DNA of 64,000 bases, taken from contig JBMOPC010000001.1 of assembly GCA_049323915.1 (NCBI GenBank), forward strand, positions 1 to 64,000. The letters run 5' to 3'. Below are positions 25,554 to 33,995 of this stretch, one piece after another. A program made the position numbers and the translations under genes. Numbering within the stretch: the first letter of the stretch is position 1; each line of letters opens with the position of its first letter. The DNA comes from BRHc4a sp049323915 (GTDB lineage: Bacteria > Bacillota > Desulfotomaculia > Desulfotomaculales > Desulfocucumaceae). Below the pieces are notes generated by a model, which saw only the letters and a list, made by a program, of their open reading frames with translations, had not been told where the DNA came from and did not search any database.

Positions 25554-25982
25554 ATAAAAGGACTCCTGTTTTTTGCGGATGCGGCCCCGCATTTTTGAGT
25601 TATGCTATCACGGCCGGGGAGGCAGGTCAAGAGTTGGCGGATATATGTTGCGCCACAGAGGCCACAGAGAATAAAAAATGAGCGGGATTGTTCTTTCGAT
25701 AAATTCCGCCCGGGCTTAAATCACTCCCCCCTCACTATCTCCTGAATTTCAGTCGCCCGCAGGGCCAATTTGTTCTTATAACCTCCCCACTTTGGTGTTA
25801 ACTCCTTTTTCATCATTCAGGTTAGTCCATTTTAATACCAGTAAGCGATATATTAATTGAATATTTTGTAATATCATACTTTTTAACCGGCAGTGGCTAA
25901 CCCGATGGGGGGTGGACCAAAGCCGTAAGGGCGGTAACGCTTAATGGGTGCCAAATTATCAATTTTAAAGGAGGAGTGGTAG
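25554..25982. other. Intergenic region before the Liv-type operon
   Basis: No gene seen. It contains a partial copy of the dispersed repeat (25739-25776), a CCACAGAGGCCACAGAGA short direct repeat at about 25654-25671, and AT-rich DNA at 25780-25890. No clear -35/-10 pair was found. The end carries the AAAGGAGGAG ribosome-binding site of the next gene. Confidence 0.5.
25739..25776. repeat. Dispersed intergenic repeat, partial copy 2
   Basis: CTCCTGAATTTCAGTCGCCCGCAGGGCC followed by TTTGTTC is related to the repeats at 10420-10480 and 54922-55005, sharing the CAGTCG-CCCG-AGGGC hairpin core. Confidence 0.4.
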
Positions 25983-27287
25983 GTGAAAAAGGGCATGATC
26001 AGAGTTTTGGCAGTGGCTTTGGCAGTCTTTCTGGCTGTTGCGGCTGCGGGGTGCGGGGGAAAGGATTCCTCTTCCGGAAAGCCGGCAGGCAAGGCTGCGC
26101 CGGTGGTAATAGGCGTGCCAACAGCACTTGGTTCTATTGAGGGGGCTGACTCTCTGAGGGCGGTTCAACTGGCAGTGGAGGAGATAAACTCAAAGGGAGG
26201 CGTAAGCGTAAAGGGAGAAAAACGGCCCCTGGAGGTTGTTTCAATTGACACCAGGGAGCACGAGCCCGGCATACCGGTAACCGAAGCACTGGCGGCCGTA
26301 GAAAAACTTATAGCCGAGAAAAAGCCCAGCGCTATTGTGGTGGGAGCTTTCAGGTCGGAGGTTCTGCTCTCGTCAATGGACCTTGTGGCCAAGCACAAGA
26401 TACCGTATATCACCACCATCGCCATGACTCCGGAGTCCCAGAAAAAGATAAAAGAGGATTACGGCAAATACAAATATGTATTCAGGCTATGCCTTAACGC
26501 TCCCTATCTTGTCAACTATCTGGCCAAAACCATGGAGTTTATCGGCAAGGAACATAAATTGAACAAGGCCTATATAGTGGTCCAGGACGTGCTGTGGGCC
26601 AAGGGCACCGGCGCCGGCCTGGAGAAATGGCTGAAGGCCAACGGGTGGGAAGTGGTCGGCATGGATACCTACCCCACCGGGGCCTCGGACTTTTCATCCA
26701 CCCTGTCAAAGGCCAAGGCCGGAAATGCTCAGGTAATAGTTCCCATATTCGATATGCCGCAGTCGGGAATACTGCTCAAGCAGGCCAGGGGCATGAAGGT
26801 CCCGGCGCTGATGGCGGGATTCATAAGCCCGGCCGCGCCCGGCAGCGCATGGAAAACATTTGAAGGTGAAGTGGAAGGACTCGTCAACTTCCTGTTTGAG
26901 ATAGGCCCGATGCCGGTGAAGGCGGTGCCGAAATCTGTTCAGTTCTATGAGGGCTACTCCAAGAAATACGGGCAGGAGCTGGCCAACAAGCTGAGCGGCC
27001 ACGGGCCCGGCCCCTCTTACGACGCTGTTTATCTGCTGGCCAACGCAGTCGAAAAGGCGGGCTCGCTGGAGCCGGATGCGCTGGTTGAGGCCATCAAGGC
27101 CACCGATATGGAGGGTGTTGTGGGCAGGATTAAATTTACAGACGACCATCAGGTGGTATACGGCGCCAACCCGAAGGAGTCGGCCATTGGCGCAGCCTTC
27201 CAGTGGAAATCTCCCGGTGTAAGGGTGCCTGTGTACCCGGAGGCAGCCGCCGAAGGCAAGATAGAGCTGCCGCCTTACATGAAATAG
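25983..27287 (+). CDS. Branched-chain amino acid-type ABC transporter substrate-binding lipoprotein
   Basis: A 434-residue periplasmic-binding-protein fold I receptor. It has a signal peptide with lipobox AAAGCG near residue 24, so it is lipid-anchored outside the membrane, followed by a Leu/Ile/Val-binding-type domain (VVIGVPTALGSIEGADSLRAV onward). GTG start with GGAGGAG upstream. It heads a five-gene LivKHMGF-type importer. Because CoA ligase and benzoyl-CoA reductase genes follow directly, the cargo is more likely an aromatic or alicyclic acid than a branched-chain amino acid (inference from context; such Liv-type systems carry aromatic acids in other degraders). Confidence 0.9.
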   Translation: MKKGMIRVLAVALAVFLAVAAAGCGGKDSSSGKPAGKAAPVVIGVPTALGSIEGADSLRAVQLAVEEINSKGGVSVKGEKRPLEVVSIDTREHEPGIPVTEALAAVEKLIAEKKPSAIVVGAFRSEVLLSSMDLVAKHKIPYITTIAMTPESQKKIKEDYGKYKYVFRLCLNAPYLVNYLAKTMEFIGKEHKLNKAYIVVQDVLWAKGTGAGLEKWLKANGWEVVGMDTYPTGASDFSSTLSKAKAGNAQVIVPIFDMPQSGILLKQARGMKVPALMAGFISPAAPGSAWKTFEGEVEGLVNFLFEIGPMPVKAVPKSVQFYEGYSKKYGQELANKLSGHGPGPSYDAVYLLANAVEKAGSLEPDALVEAIKATDMEGVVGRIKFTDDHQVVYGANPKESAIGAAFQWKSPGVRVPVYPEAAAEGKIELPPYMK

Positions 27288-27319
27288 GTTTTCAATTAAT
27301 TGCTTATAAAAAAATATTG

Positions 27320-27347
27320 GGCGGGGCGAGTCAATCGGCGCCCCGCC
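27320..27347 (+). promoter_or_regulatory. Intercistronic hairpin between receptor and permease genes
   Basis: Stem GGCGGGGCG/CGCCCCGCC with a ten-base loop and no T tract. Hairpins after the receptor gene often protect its mRNA and lower permease expression; that role is inferred here. Confidence 0.5.
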
Positions 27348-27368
27348 TGCCGTCAGGGGTGGTAATGG

Positions 27369-28244
27369 TTGGAAATAATGAGCGTGATTGTTTTCGGGCT
27401 GGTTAACAGTGCCATCCTTGCTCTTACCGCAATGGGTTTCAGCCTGACCTTCGGGCTGAGCGGAGTGGCAAACTTCGCCCATGGTGGGCTCTACCTTTTT
27501 TCAGGATACGTAAGCTGGATGCTGTTTAACTACCTGGGGCTGCCCTTTGCCCTGGCCACGGTGCTGGCGGTGACTGTGGCGGCGTTTACCGGGGCGCTGA
27601 TTTACCGCCTGGTAATAATGCCTGTCCGGGGAATCGCACTTTCAGAGGTGATAGCCACTTTTGCGGTGGGTGTGGCTATATTGGAATTGTTCCGCTGGAT
27701 GGGGTTCGTAACCTACGAATTCAATTTAAAGCCCTTTATAAAAGGAAGCCTGGAAATAGCGGGGGTGGCCGTGGATTACCAGAGGGTTATAATAATTGGC
27801 ATTGGAATTTTTATGGCCGCCATTTTGTGGTATTTCACCCACAGGACTAGAATAGGCTTGGCCCTGAGAGGAATGTCGCAGGATGAGTATACGGCCCTTT
27901 CGGTGGGAATAGAATCCGACTGGGCGGCCACCCTGAGCCTGGCCCTGGGGGGCGCCCTCGCCGCGGTTGCGGCGCTGGCGATACTGCCTCTGGGGATCAT
28001 ATCAATTAATATAGGTTATGACGTACTGCTCATTGCGCTGGCGGTAACCGTGCTGGGAGGCCTGGAGAGCACTACCGGGCTTGTTGCCGGGGCCTTCGTG
28101 CTGGGCTACTCAATGACAATAACCAGCACCCTGCTGGGCCCCCAGTGGATGGAGGCCGTGTACCTGGCCGCCATAGTGCTGGTGCTGGCATTAAAACCGT
28201 CGGGGCTGATGGGTAGGTCAAAGGAGCTGGAAGAGAGGGTATGA
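27369..28244 (+). CDS. Liv-type ABC transporter permease (LivH family)
   Basis: A 291-residue inner-membrane permease with about eight membrane helices. It starts SVIVFGLVNSAILALTAMGFSLTFGLSGVANFAHG, the family N-terminus, and has the ATPase-contact loop GIALRGMSQDEYTALSVGIE (here LALRGMSQDEYTA) near residue 170. TTG start at 27369 with a GGGGTGG-type site. The stop overlaps the next ATG by four bases. Second gene of the importer. Confidence 0.9.
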   Translation: MEIMSVIVFGLVNSAILALTAMGFSLTFGLSGVANFAHGGLYLFSGYVSWMLFNYLGLPFALATVLAVTVAAFTGALIYRLVIMPVRGIALSEVIATFAVGVAILELFRWMGFVTYEFNLKPFIKGSLEIAGVAVDYQRVIIIGIGIFMAAILWYFTHRTRIGLALRGMSQDEYTALSVGIESDWAATLSLALGGALAAVAALAILPLGIISINIGYDVLLIALAVTVLGGLESTTGLVAGAFVLGYSMTITSTLLGPQWMEAVYLAAIVLVLALKPSGLMGRSKELEERV

Positions 28245-29275
28245 AAATTAAATCAGGCTTCAGGAAAGAAAGGCTGGACCGGGGCATCAAGGTGCGCTCG
28301 GACGATATATTCGCCATATCATCCATGCGGGAGATAATGTACCTGGCTCTGCCCAGGGTGGCCGTTATAGCGGCGCTGCTGGCCTTCCCGCTGTTGAAGG
28401 ACTTGCTGGGGCATTACTGGCAGAACGTGATGCTTATGACATGCACAATCGCTCTTCTGGCCCTGAGCTGGGACCTTCTGGCCTCAGTGGGCCTGGTGTC
28501 GCTGGGACAGGCGTTTTTTTTCGGGGTGGGGGCCTATATGGCCGGGTTCTTAAGCCGCAGCCTGGGGATGACTCCTCTTTTTACCATTCCCCTGGCCACT
28601 GTGGCCGGGGCCATTATATGCACGCTGATAATATTCCCGGTATTGCGCCTGAGGGGGATATACTTCGGGCTGATCACATTTGCCATTCCTCTTCTGATGA
28701 TGAGGATGATAGAGGCCACAAAGATACTGGGGGGCACCGAGGGGATGAGCGGGCTGCCTCCCCTGCCGGACATGACCCTGGAGCTGTACATCGTTATTAC
28801 AGCCGCCCTCATTTGTGTTTTCGGATTCAAGAGGCTTATGGACACCGACTACGGCCTGGTTTTGCAGGCCATAAGGGACAACGACAGATCGGTGCTGGCC
28901 TCGGGCATAAACATTCAGTGGTACAAGGCCCAGGCTGTTTTTATAGCCGCCATTCCCGGGACCTTCGCCGGTGCTTTTCTGACTCATCACTACCAGTTTG
29001 TGGGTATGCCGGCCTTTGCCCTGGAGTACTCCATACTGCCCCTGACAAGCGCTATAATAGGCGGTCCCGGGACCTTCGCCGGGGCAATGCTGGGAGCGTT
29101 CATACTGATTCCTCTGTCGGAAGTGCTCAGGGCTTTCGGGACTTTAAGGGTGGTAATCTACTGCGCCTTTCTACTGATTTTCGCCGTCGGGCTGCCGGAG
29201 GGGGTTTTCCGGTTTGCCCAGAGAAAGTACCACCAGTATGAAAGGATGGTACCCATGGAGGAGGTTAAAGCATGA
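28241..29275 (+). CDS. Liv-type ABC transporter permease (LivM family)
   Basis: A 344-residue permease. A hydrophilic N-terminal 30 residues precede the membrane domain; the family segment LALSWDLLASVGLVSLGQAFFFGVGAYM starts near residue 72 and the ATPase-contact loop LQAIRDNDRSVLASGINIQWYK is near 205. ATG overlaps the LivH stop (ATGA), and its own end overlaps the next ATG the same way, so the permease and ATPase are translated in coupled fashion. Confidence 0.9.
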   Translation: MKIKSGFRKERLDRGIKVRSDDIFAISSMREIMYLALPRVAVIAALLAFPLLKDLLGHYWQNVMLMTCTIALLALSWDLLASVGLVSLGQAFFFGVGAYMAGFLSRSLGMTPLFTIPLATVAGAIICTLIIFPVLRLRGIYFGLITFAIPLLMMRMIEATKILGGTEGMSGLPPLPDMTLELYIVITAALICVFGFKRLMDTDYGLVLQAIRDNDRSVLASGINIQWYKAQAVFIAAIPGTFAGAFLTHHYQFVGMPAFALEYSILPLTSAIIGGPGTFAGAMLGAFILIPLSEVLRAFGTLRVVIYCAFLLIFAVGLPEGVFRFAQRKYHQYERMVPMEEVKA

Positions 29276-30039
29276 GCCGGGAGCCTGTATTGAAGGTGTC
29301 CAATCTGTCAAAGCGCTTTGGCGGTGTCAACGCGGTGCATGATGTAAGCTTTGAGCTCCTTGAGGGAGAGACTCTGGGGATTATCGGCCCCAACGGCTCC
29401 GGCAAGAGCACACTGATAAACCTGATAACCGGCTTTGTCCGGCCAGACTCGGGGAGAGTGATATTCAGGGGAAGGGACATCACGGGCATGGCCCCGGATA
29501 AAATAGTCTCCCAGGGGATTGCCAGAAGTTTTCAGCTGGTCAGGCCATTCTACAACATGGCTGTTTTTAAGAACCTGGTAATACCGCTGTTTTCACCCAG
29601 GGTCAGGAAGCTAAAGGGGGGAAAGTACGGTGACAGGGACGAGGTGGCCATACACCTTCTGGAAGAGGTGGGGTTCGAAAGGGACTCCAATGTCCCCTAT
29701 AAAACGGCCGGAACTCTCCCCCACGGGTATATGAAGAGGCTGGAGCTGGCCAGGTGCCTCTCCCTTGACCCGGACCTGATAATACTGGACGAGCTTTTTT
29801 CCGGGATGAGCATGTCGGAAATCTCCAGCATTCTCCCGCTTCTTGAGAAAATAAACAGGGAAGAGGGCAAAACTCTCATTATGGTGGAGCACAGGCTGAA
29901 AGAGCTGTTCCGGGTTGTAAACAGGGTCATTGTGCTGAATTTTGGAATGAAAATAGCCGAGGGCGCCCCGGCTGAGGTAATGGAAGTGGAGGAAGTAAGG
30001 AAGGCGTATCTGGGAAGCGAGGTGGAGGCCGGTGCTTGA
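29272..30039 (+). CDS. Liv-type ABC transporter ATP-binding protein (LivG family)
   Basis: A 255-residue ATPase. Walker A is GPNGSGKST (residues 37-45), the signature loop is atypical (TLPHGYMKRLELAR in place of LSGGQ, with His-Gly-Tyr), Walker B is LIILDE and the switch histidine is in MVEHRL. The departure from the usual LSYGQ signature is worth noting but the rest of the site is intact. It powers the importer with the LivF-type protein encoded next, whose start overlaps this gene's end. Confidence 0.9.
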   Translation: MSREPVLKVSNLSKRFGGVNAVHDVSFELLEGETLGIIGPNGSGKSTLINLITGFVRPDSGRVIFRGRDITGMAPDKIVSQGIARSFQLVRPFYNMAVFKNLVIPLFSPRVRKLKGGKYGDRDEVAIHLLEEVGFERDSNVPYKTAGTLPHGYMKRLELARCLSLDPDLIILDELFSGMSMSEISSILPLLEKINREEGKTLIMVEHRLKELFRVVNRVIVLNFGMKIAEGAPAEVMEVEEVRKAYLGSEVEAGA

Positions 30040-30775
30040 GGTGAAGAACATAATGATTTTTTACGAAAACGCACTGGCGGTGAACGATTTCAGCATGGAG
30101 GTGCGCCGGGGTGAAATAGTGGGGGTGTTTGGCTCAAACAGCGCGGGCAAGACCACTCTGATGAACGCCATTTCCGGGCTCTTGCATCATACCAGGCACA
30201 GGGAGCAGAGAAAGGGAGGGCAGAGGATCACCATTGCCGGCCGGATAGTGTTTGAGGGCGTGGATATTTTGCAAAGCAAGCCCAGTCATAGGGTGGGTTT
30301 GGGCATTGTGCTGTGCAGGGAAAGACACCCGGTCTTCAAAGACTGCAGTGTGGAGGAGAATCTCAGGCTGGGGGGATACCTCAGGACCGCCGCCGAAATA
30401 AGGGAAAGCATGGAGTTTGTATACCGTTTATTCCCCCCTCTGAAAAGGCTGAAGGGGAAAAAGGCCGGGATGCTGAGCGGCGGCGAGCAGGAGATGGTTG
30501 CCATCGGCATGGCCCTGGTGGCCCGCCCCAAGCTGCTTATAATGGATGAGCCGCTTTTGGGGCTCAGCCCGGCCATGCAGTCGGAGGTGGTCAGGGCCGT
30601 AAGGGAAATAAGCAAAGAGGGAGTCACCATACTGCTGGCCGAACAGTATGCAAGGCCCGTAATGCCTGTGATCGACAGGGGGTACATAATTGAAAACGGC
30701 ACCCTGATAGTAAGCGGCACCGGGCAGGAGCTTATGGACAATCCCGAGGTCAAGGCGGCATATTTCGGGGTGTAG
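30032..30775 (+). CDS. Liv-type ABC transporter ATP-binding protein (LivF family)
   Basis: A 247-residue ATPase with Walker A GSNSAGKTT (residues 34-42), an expanded loop rich in His, Arg and Gly (residues 53-68), signature MLSGGEQEM near 147 and Walker B LLIMDEPLLGLSP near 168. GTG start overlapping the LivG gene by eight bases. It completes the five-gene importer and is followed after 18 bases by an acyl-CoA ligase gene. Confidence 0.9.
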   Translation: MLEVKNIMIFYENALAVNDFSMEVRRGEIVGVFGSNSAGKTTLMNAISGLLHHTRHREQRKGGQRITIAGRIVFEGVDILQSKPSHRVGLGIVLCRERHPVFKDCSVEENLRLGGYLRTAAEIRESMEFVYRLFPPLKRLKGKKAGMLSGGEQEMVAIGMALVARPKLLIMDEPLLGLSPAMQSEVVRAVREISKEGVTILLAEQYARPVMPVIDRGYIIENGTLIVSGTGQELMDNPEVKAAYFGV

Positions 30776-30793
30776 CTAAAAGGGGGGTAAAAA

Positions 30794-32431
30794 TTGTCCG
30801 GAAATGAATTCGGCCCTGTTTATGAGGCATTCGGCGTGACTGTGGGGAAATTTCCAGGCAAGACGGCGCTCATATACCTTGGGCAGAAGTTTACATACTC
30901 ACAGCTGGACGGGATGGTCGACAGGCTGGCCAGGTCGCTCTGCGGCATGGGGGTGGGGAAGAGTGACAGGGCAATAATATACATGCCCCATGTCCCACAA
31001 TGGGTTATTACCTGGCTGGCGCTGCAGAAAATAGGCGCGGCGGCGGTGCCGGTGACTCATTTTTACGGCCCGGCGGACTTAAAATACATCGCCAACGACA
31101 GCGGCGCCGGCACAATATTCTGCATGGACACCAATTTCGGCTATGTAAGCAAGATTTTTTCGGATACCGGACTTAAAAGAATGGTGGTAAACACGGTATC
31201 GGACCTGCTTCCGTACTGGAAATGGGTCTTCGGAAAGATATACGATAAAATACCCGAGGGGAAATACAGCCTCGGTGAGAATGTATATACATTCAAGTCG
31301 CTGATGGGAAAAAACGCACCCCCTCTGCCGCCGGTTGAGGCCAGCGGAGAGGATATAGCGGAGATACTCTATACCGGCGGCACCACCGGGCACCCCAAGG
31401 GAGTGCCGATATCCGGGGCGCTGCTGTTAAAGAGCATCGGTGAGCAGAGGAAGGCCAGTGAATCATTGATACCAAGAGGCCAGGACATAGTGATACAGGG
31501 TGCGCCTCTATATCACATCCTGGGCCAGGCGGTGGGTCTGGGGGCGCTGATGTCCGGAGACACGGTGGTGCTGCTGCCCAAGATTAACCTGGACGCAATG
31601 CTTGAGCACATTGAAAGGTACAGGGCCAAGACTTTTTTCGGCACGCCCACTCTTTACCGCATGATTCTTGAGCACGACCGCCTGCACCAGTACAACCTCA
31701 AATCGCTGGTTTATAATTTCAGCGGGGGGGACGTACTGCCCCGGGACGTGGCTGACAGGTGGAGGAAACAATTCGGCAGGCCCATATACCAGGGATACGG
31801 GGCCACGGAAACATGCGGCGGAGTGGCCCTCACACCCGCAGGGGAAGAATTCCCGGAGGGCAGCGCCGGTAAGATACTGCCCATAAAAAGGGTCAAGGTG
31901 GTGGACCCCGACACTCTGGAAGATGTTGCACCGGGGAAGACCGGGGAGCTGCTGGTGTCGTCCGACCACATGGTTGCCGGCTACTGGAACAAGCCAGAGG
32001 AAACAGAAAGGCATTTCGTCAGGATTGACGGGACTTTATGGTACAGGGTGGGGGACCTGGTGCGCATTGACGAAAACGGCTGGCTTTATTTTATGGACCG
32101 TTCGGCCGATTTAATCAAACACAAAGGCTACCGGGTGGCCGCCTCCAAGATTGAGACCGTGCTGCAGGAGCACCCGGCAGTGATAGCCTCCTGCGCGGTG
32201 GGGGTGCCCGACGAAAAGGTGGGTGAAAGGATAAAGGCCTTTGTGGTTGTAAAAGAGGATGTAAGGGGGGTCACGGCATACGAGCTCATAAAATTCTGCC
32301 GTGACAGGCTTGCCCCGTATGAGGTGCCCCAGTACATCGAATTCCGGGATATGCTTCCCAAATCAAAGGTGGGCAAACTTTTGAGGAGGGAGCTGAGGGC
32401 CGACGAGAGGCGCAAGACGGAAATATCGTAA
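30794..32431 (+). CDS. AMP-forming acyl/aryl-CoA ligase
   Basis: A 545-residue member of the ANL superfamily. Motifs: phosphate loop YTGGTTGHPKGVP (near residue 196), YQGYGATETCGG (near 335), the hinge region YRVGDLVRIDENGWLYFMDRS and the C-terminal lysine segment LPKSKVGKLLRR. TTG start with GGGGGG upstream. It is not the benzoate-CoA ligase subtype seen at 43982. Placed between the ABC importer and the reductase subunits, it likely activates the imported acid (aromatic, cyclohexane- or cyclohexene-carboxylate, or fatty acid). Exact substrate open. Confidence 0.85.
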   Translation: MSGNEFGPVYEAFGVTVGKFPGKTALIYLGQKFTYSQLDGMVDRLARSLCGMGVGKSDRAIIYMPHVPQWVITWLALQKIGAAAVPVTHFYGPADLKYIANDSGAGTIFCMDTNFGYVSKIFSDTGLKRMVVNTVSDLLPYWKWVFGKIYDKIPEGKYSLGENVYTFKSLMGKNAPPLPPVEASGEDIAEILYTGGTTGHPKGVPISGALLLKSIGEQRKASESLIPRGQDIVIQGAPLYHILGQAVGLGALMSGDTVVLLPKINLDAMLEHIERYRAKTFFGTPTLYRMILEHDRLHQYNLKSLVYNFSGGDVLPRDVADRWRKQFGRPIYQGYGATETCGGVALTPAGEEFPEGSAGKILPIKRVKVVDPDTLEDVAPGKTGELLVSSDHMVAGYWNKPEETERHFVRIDGTLWYRVGDLVRIDENGWLYFMDRSADLIKHKGYRVAASKIETVLQEHPAVIASCAVGVPDEKVGERIKAFVVVKEDVRGVTAYELIKFCRDRLAPYEVPQYIEFRDMLPKSKVGKLLRRELRADERRKTEIS

Positions 32432-32472
32432 ATAAAATTATCCACAGAATTGCTTTCAAGCATAATTTCCTG

Positions 32473-32514
32473 AATAAAGCCGGCCACCGGTAAAACAAGG
32501 AGGCCGGCTTTATT
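32473..32514 (+). terminator. Intrinsic terminator after the acyl-CoA ligase gene
   Basis: A perfect 13-bp stem AATAAAGCCGGCC/GGCCGGCTTTATT with a 16-base loop and T-rich flank. It separates the importer/ligase unit from the reductase genes, so the latter probably have their own promoter. Confidence 0.8.
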
Positions 32515-32828
32515 ATACTTGTCAAAATCACCAAAAGGGATTGTATAGGGATTGTATGAGGTGTGAAAAAAGGATTGCACCTCTAGTGTCACCGGGGAGG
32601 TCAAAAGGATGACTGACGGAAAGGGGCATGGGGCTATGGTAAGAGGCAAATCGATAATGATTGCCCAAAGTTATCGTCAGTTAAGTAAAATCGGGCAAAT
32701 CACCCAAAGGGATTAACACCCTTTTCACTCGGATGAACAGCGTAAAAAAGCCTTTTTAGCGATACTATTGAGCGGCCGGATATTCTATAATTCTTTAAGA
32801 ATTGAGGGCACGGGGCGGGAGGGTATTT
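32515..32828 (+). promoter_or_regulatory. Upstream region of the benzoyl-CoA reductase B/C-type operon
   Basis: No gene seen. TATAAT lies at 32786-32791 without a good -35 at the right distance. It overlaps a 7-1-7 inverted repeat AATTCTT-T-AAGAATT (32789-32803), a candidate operator. If TATAAT is the -10, the promoter would depend on an activator. GGGAGGG at about 32819 is the ribosome-binding site. Confidence 0.45.
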
Positions 32829-33995
32829 ATGCCGGTTAACGGTGATGCGAAAAAAATACTCCGGCAGTTCGAACAGGTGCTGGAAGACCCTATCGGTTAT
32901 GTGCGCCGCTATAAATCAGACCGGAGAGTAAAGGTAATTGGCTGGCTTTTGACCGATGTGCCGGAGGAATTGATTCACGCGGCCAGGGCGCTGCCCTTTG
33001 GGATCATTGGAAGCAGCGAGAGCTTTTCATGGGCTGACGCCCACCTGCAGGCGTGGGCCTGCTCTCTTATGCGCAGCTGCCTGGGCCTGGGGGTGAAAGG
33101 GCGGCTGAGTTTTCTTGACGGGCTGATAATCCCCCATACCTGCGATACCACCAGGAACCTCGGAGGGATCTGGAAGCACACAAGACCTTTGCCAATGATG
33201 GAGAATTACCTGCTGCCGCGGCAGGTGGACAGACCCAGCGCCAGGTCTTATCTAATAGGCGAGCTGGGCCGCCTTAAAGCAAAGCTGGAACACTGCGCCC
33301 ACAGTGAGATAACGGCCGAAAGGCTGAAAGAGAGCATTGCGCTGTACAACCGGAACCGTGCATTGATCAGGAAACTTTTTTCAATGCATGCTGATAGTCC
33401 GGACAAAATCGGCAACATGGAAATGTACAACATTATTAAATCTTCCATGTTTATGCCCAAGGAGGACCACAACAGGCTGCTGGAACAGCTCGCAGGCGCC
33501 CTGGGAGACGGCGCAGCGGAGGGCGGCGCCCCGCCGGGACGGATTAGGGTCATGCTTTCGGGTAAGGTATGGGAGCCCCCGGAAATAATGAAAATACTGG
33601 ACGACAGCGGAGCCGTGGTGGTGGCCGACGATCTTGCCACAGGCCACCGCTATTTCAGCAACGATGTGCCCGTGAACGGGGACCCCATTGAAGCCCTCGC
33701 ACTGAGGCAGATAAACCGCATGCCCTTTGCCTGCTTTGGCAGCTCGCGCAGCGAAAGAAGGGCTTATTTGACGGGGACGGCCGGGGAGAAAGGGGCGGAA
33801 GGGGTTATATTCATACACCTCAAGTACTGCGAGCCTGAAAATTTTGATTATCCGGACATGAAGGCGGCCTTTGAAGCCGCAGGCATCCCCTCTCTCAGGA
33901 TTGAAACCGAACTGGGCAATTTAAACCTTGGGCAGATTGAAACCCGTATTCAGGCTTTTCTGGAAATGTTGAGAGGAGGTGGCGCCAATGACTGA
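32829..33995 (+). CDS. bzdN: Benzoyl-CoA reductase subunit C-type (BcrC/BzdN family)
   Basis: A protein of about 388 residues of the 2-hydroxyacyl-CoA dehydratase/benzoyl-CoA reductase superfamily (HGD-D). The segments LPFGIIGSSESFSWADAHLQAWACSL and FLDGLIIPHTCDTTRNLGGIWK (about residues 55-115) match the BcrC/BzdN type, and a third cysteine lies in IHLKYCEPENFD. These cysteines would ligate the 4Fe-4S clusters that receive electrons from the ATPase subunits. Together with the next gene it forms the substrate-reducing module that converts benzoyl-CoA to cyclohexa-1,5-diene-1-carbonyl-CoA. ATG 32829 has GGGAGGG six bases upstream; the frame opens earlier at 32802. A (R)-2-hydroxyacyl-CoA dehydratase role cannot be fully excluded. 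Confidence 0.82.
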   Translation: MPVNGDAKKILRQFEQVLEDPIGYVRRYKSDRRVKVIGWLLTDVPEELIHAARALPFGIIGSSESFSWADAHLQAWACSLMRSCLGLGVKGRLSFLDGLIIPHTCDTTRNLGGIWKHTRPLPMMENYLLPRQVDRPSARSYLIGELGRLKAKLEHCAHSEITAERLKESIALYNRNRALIRKLFSMHADSPDKIGNMEMYNIIKSSMFMPKEDHNRLLEQLAGALGDGAAEGGAPPGRIRVMLSGKVWEPPEIMKILDDSGAVVVADDLATGHRYFSNDVPVNGDPIEALALRQINRMPFACFGSSRSERRAYLTGTAGEKGAEGVIFIHLKYCEPENFDYPDMKAAFEAAGIPSLRIETELGNLNLGQIETRIQAFLEMLRGGGAND

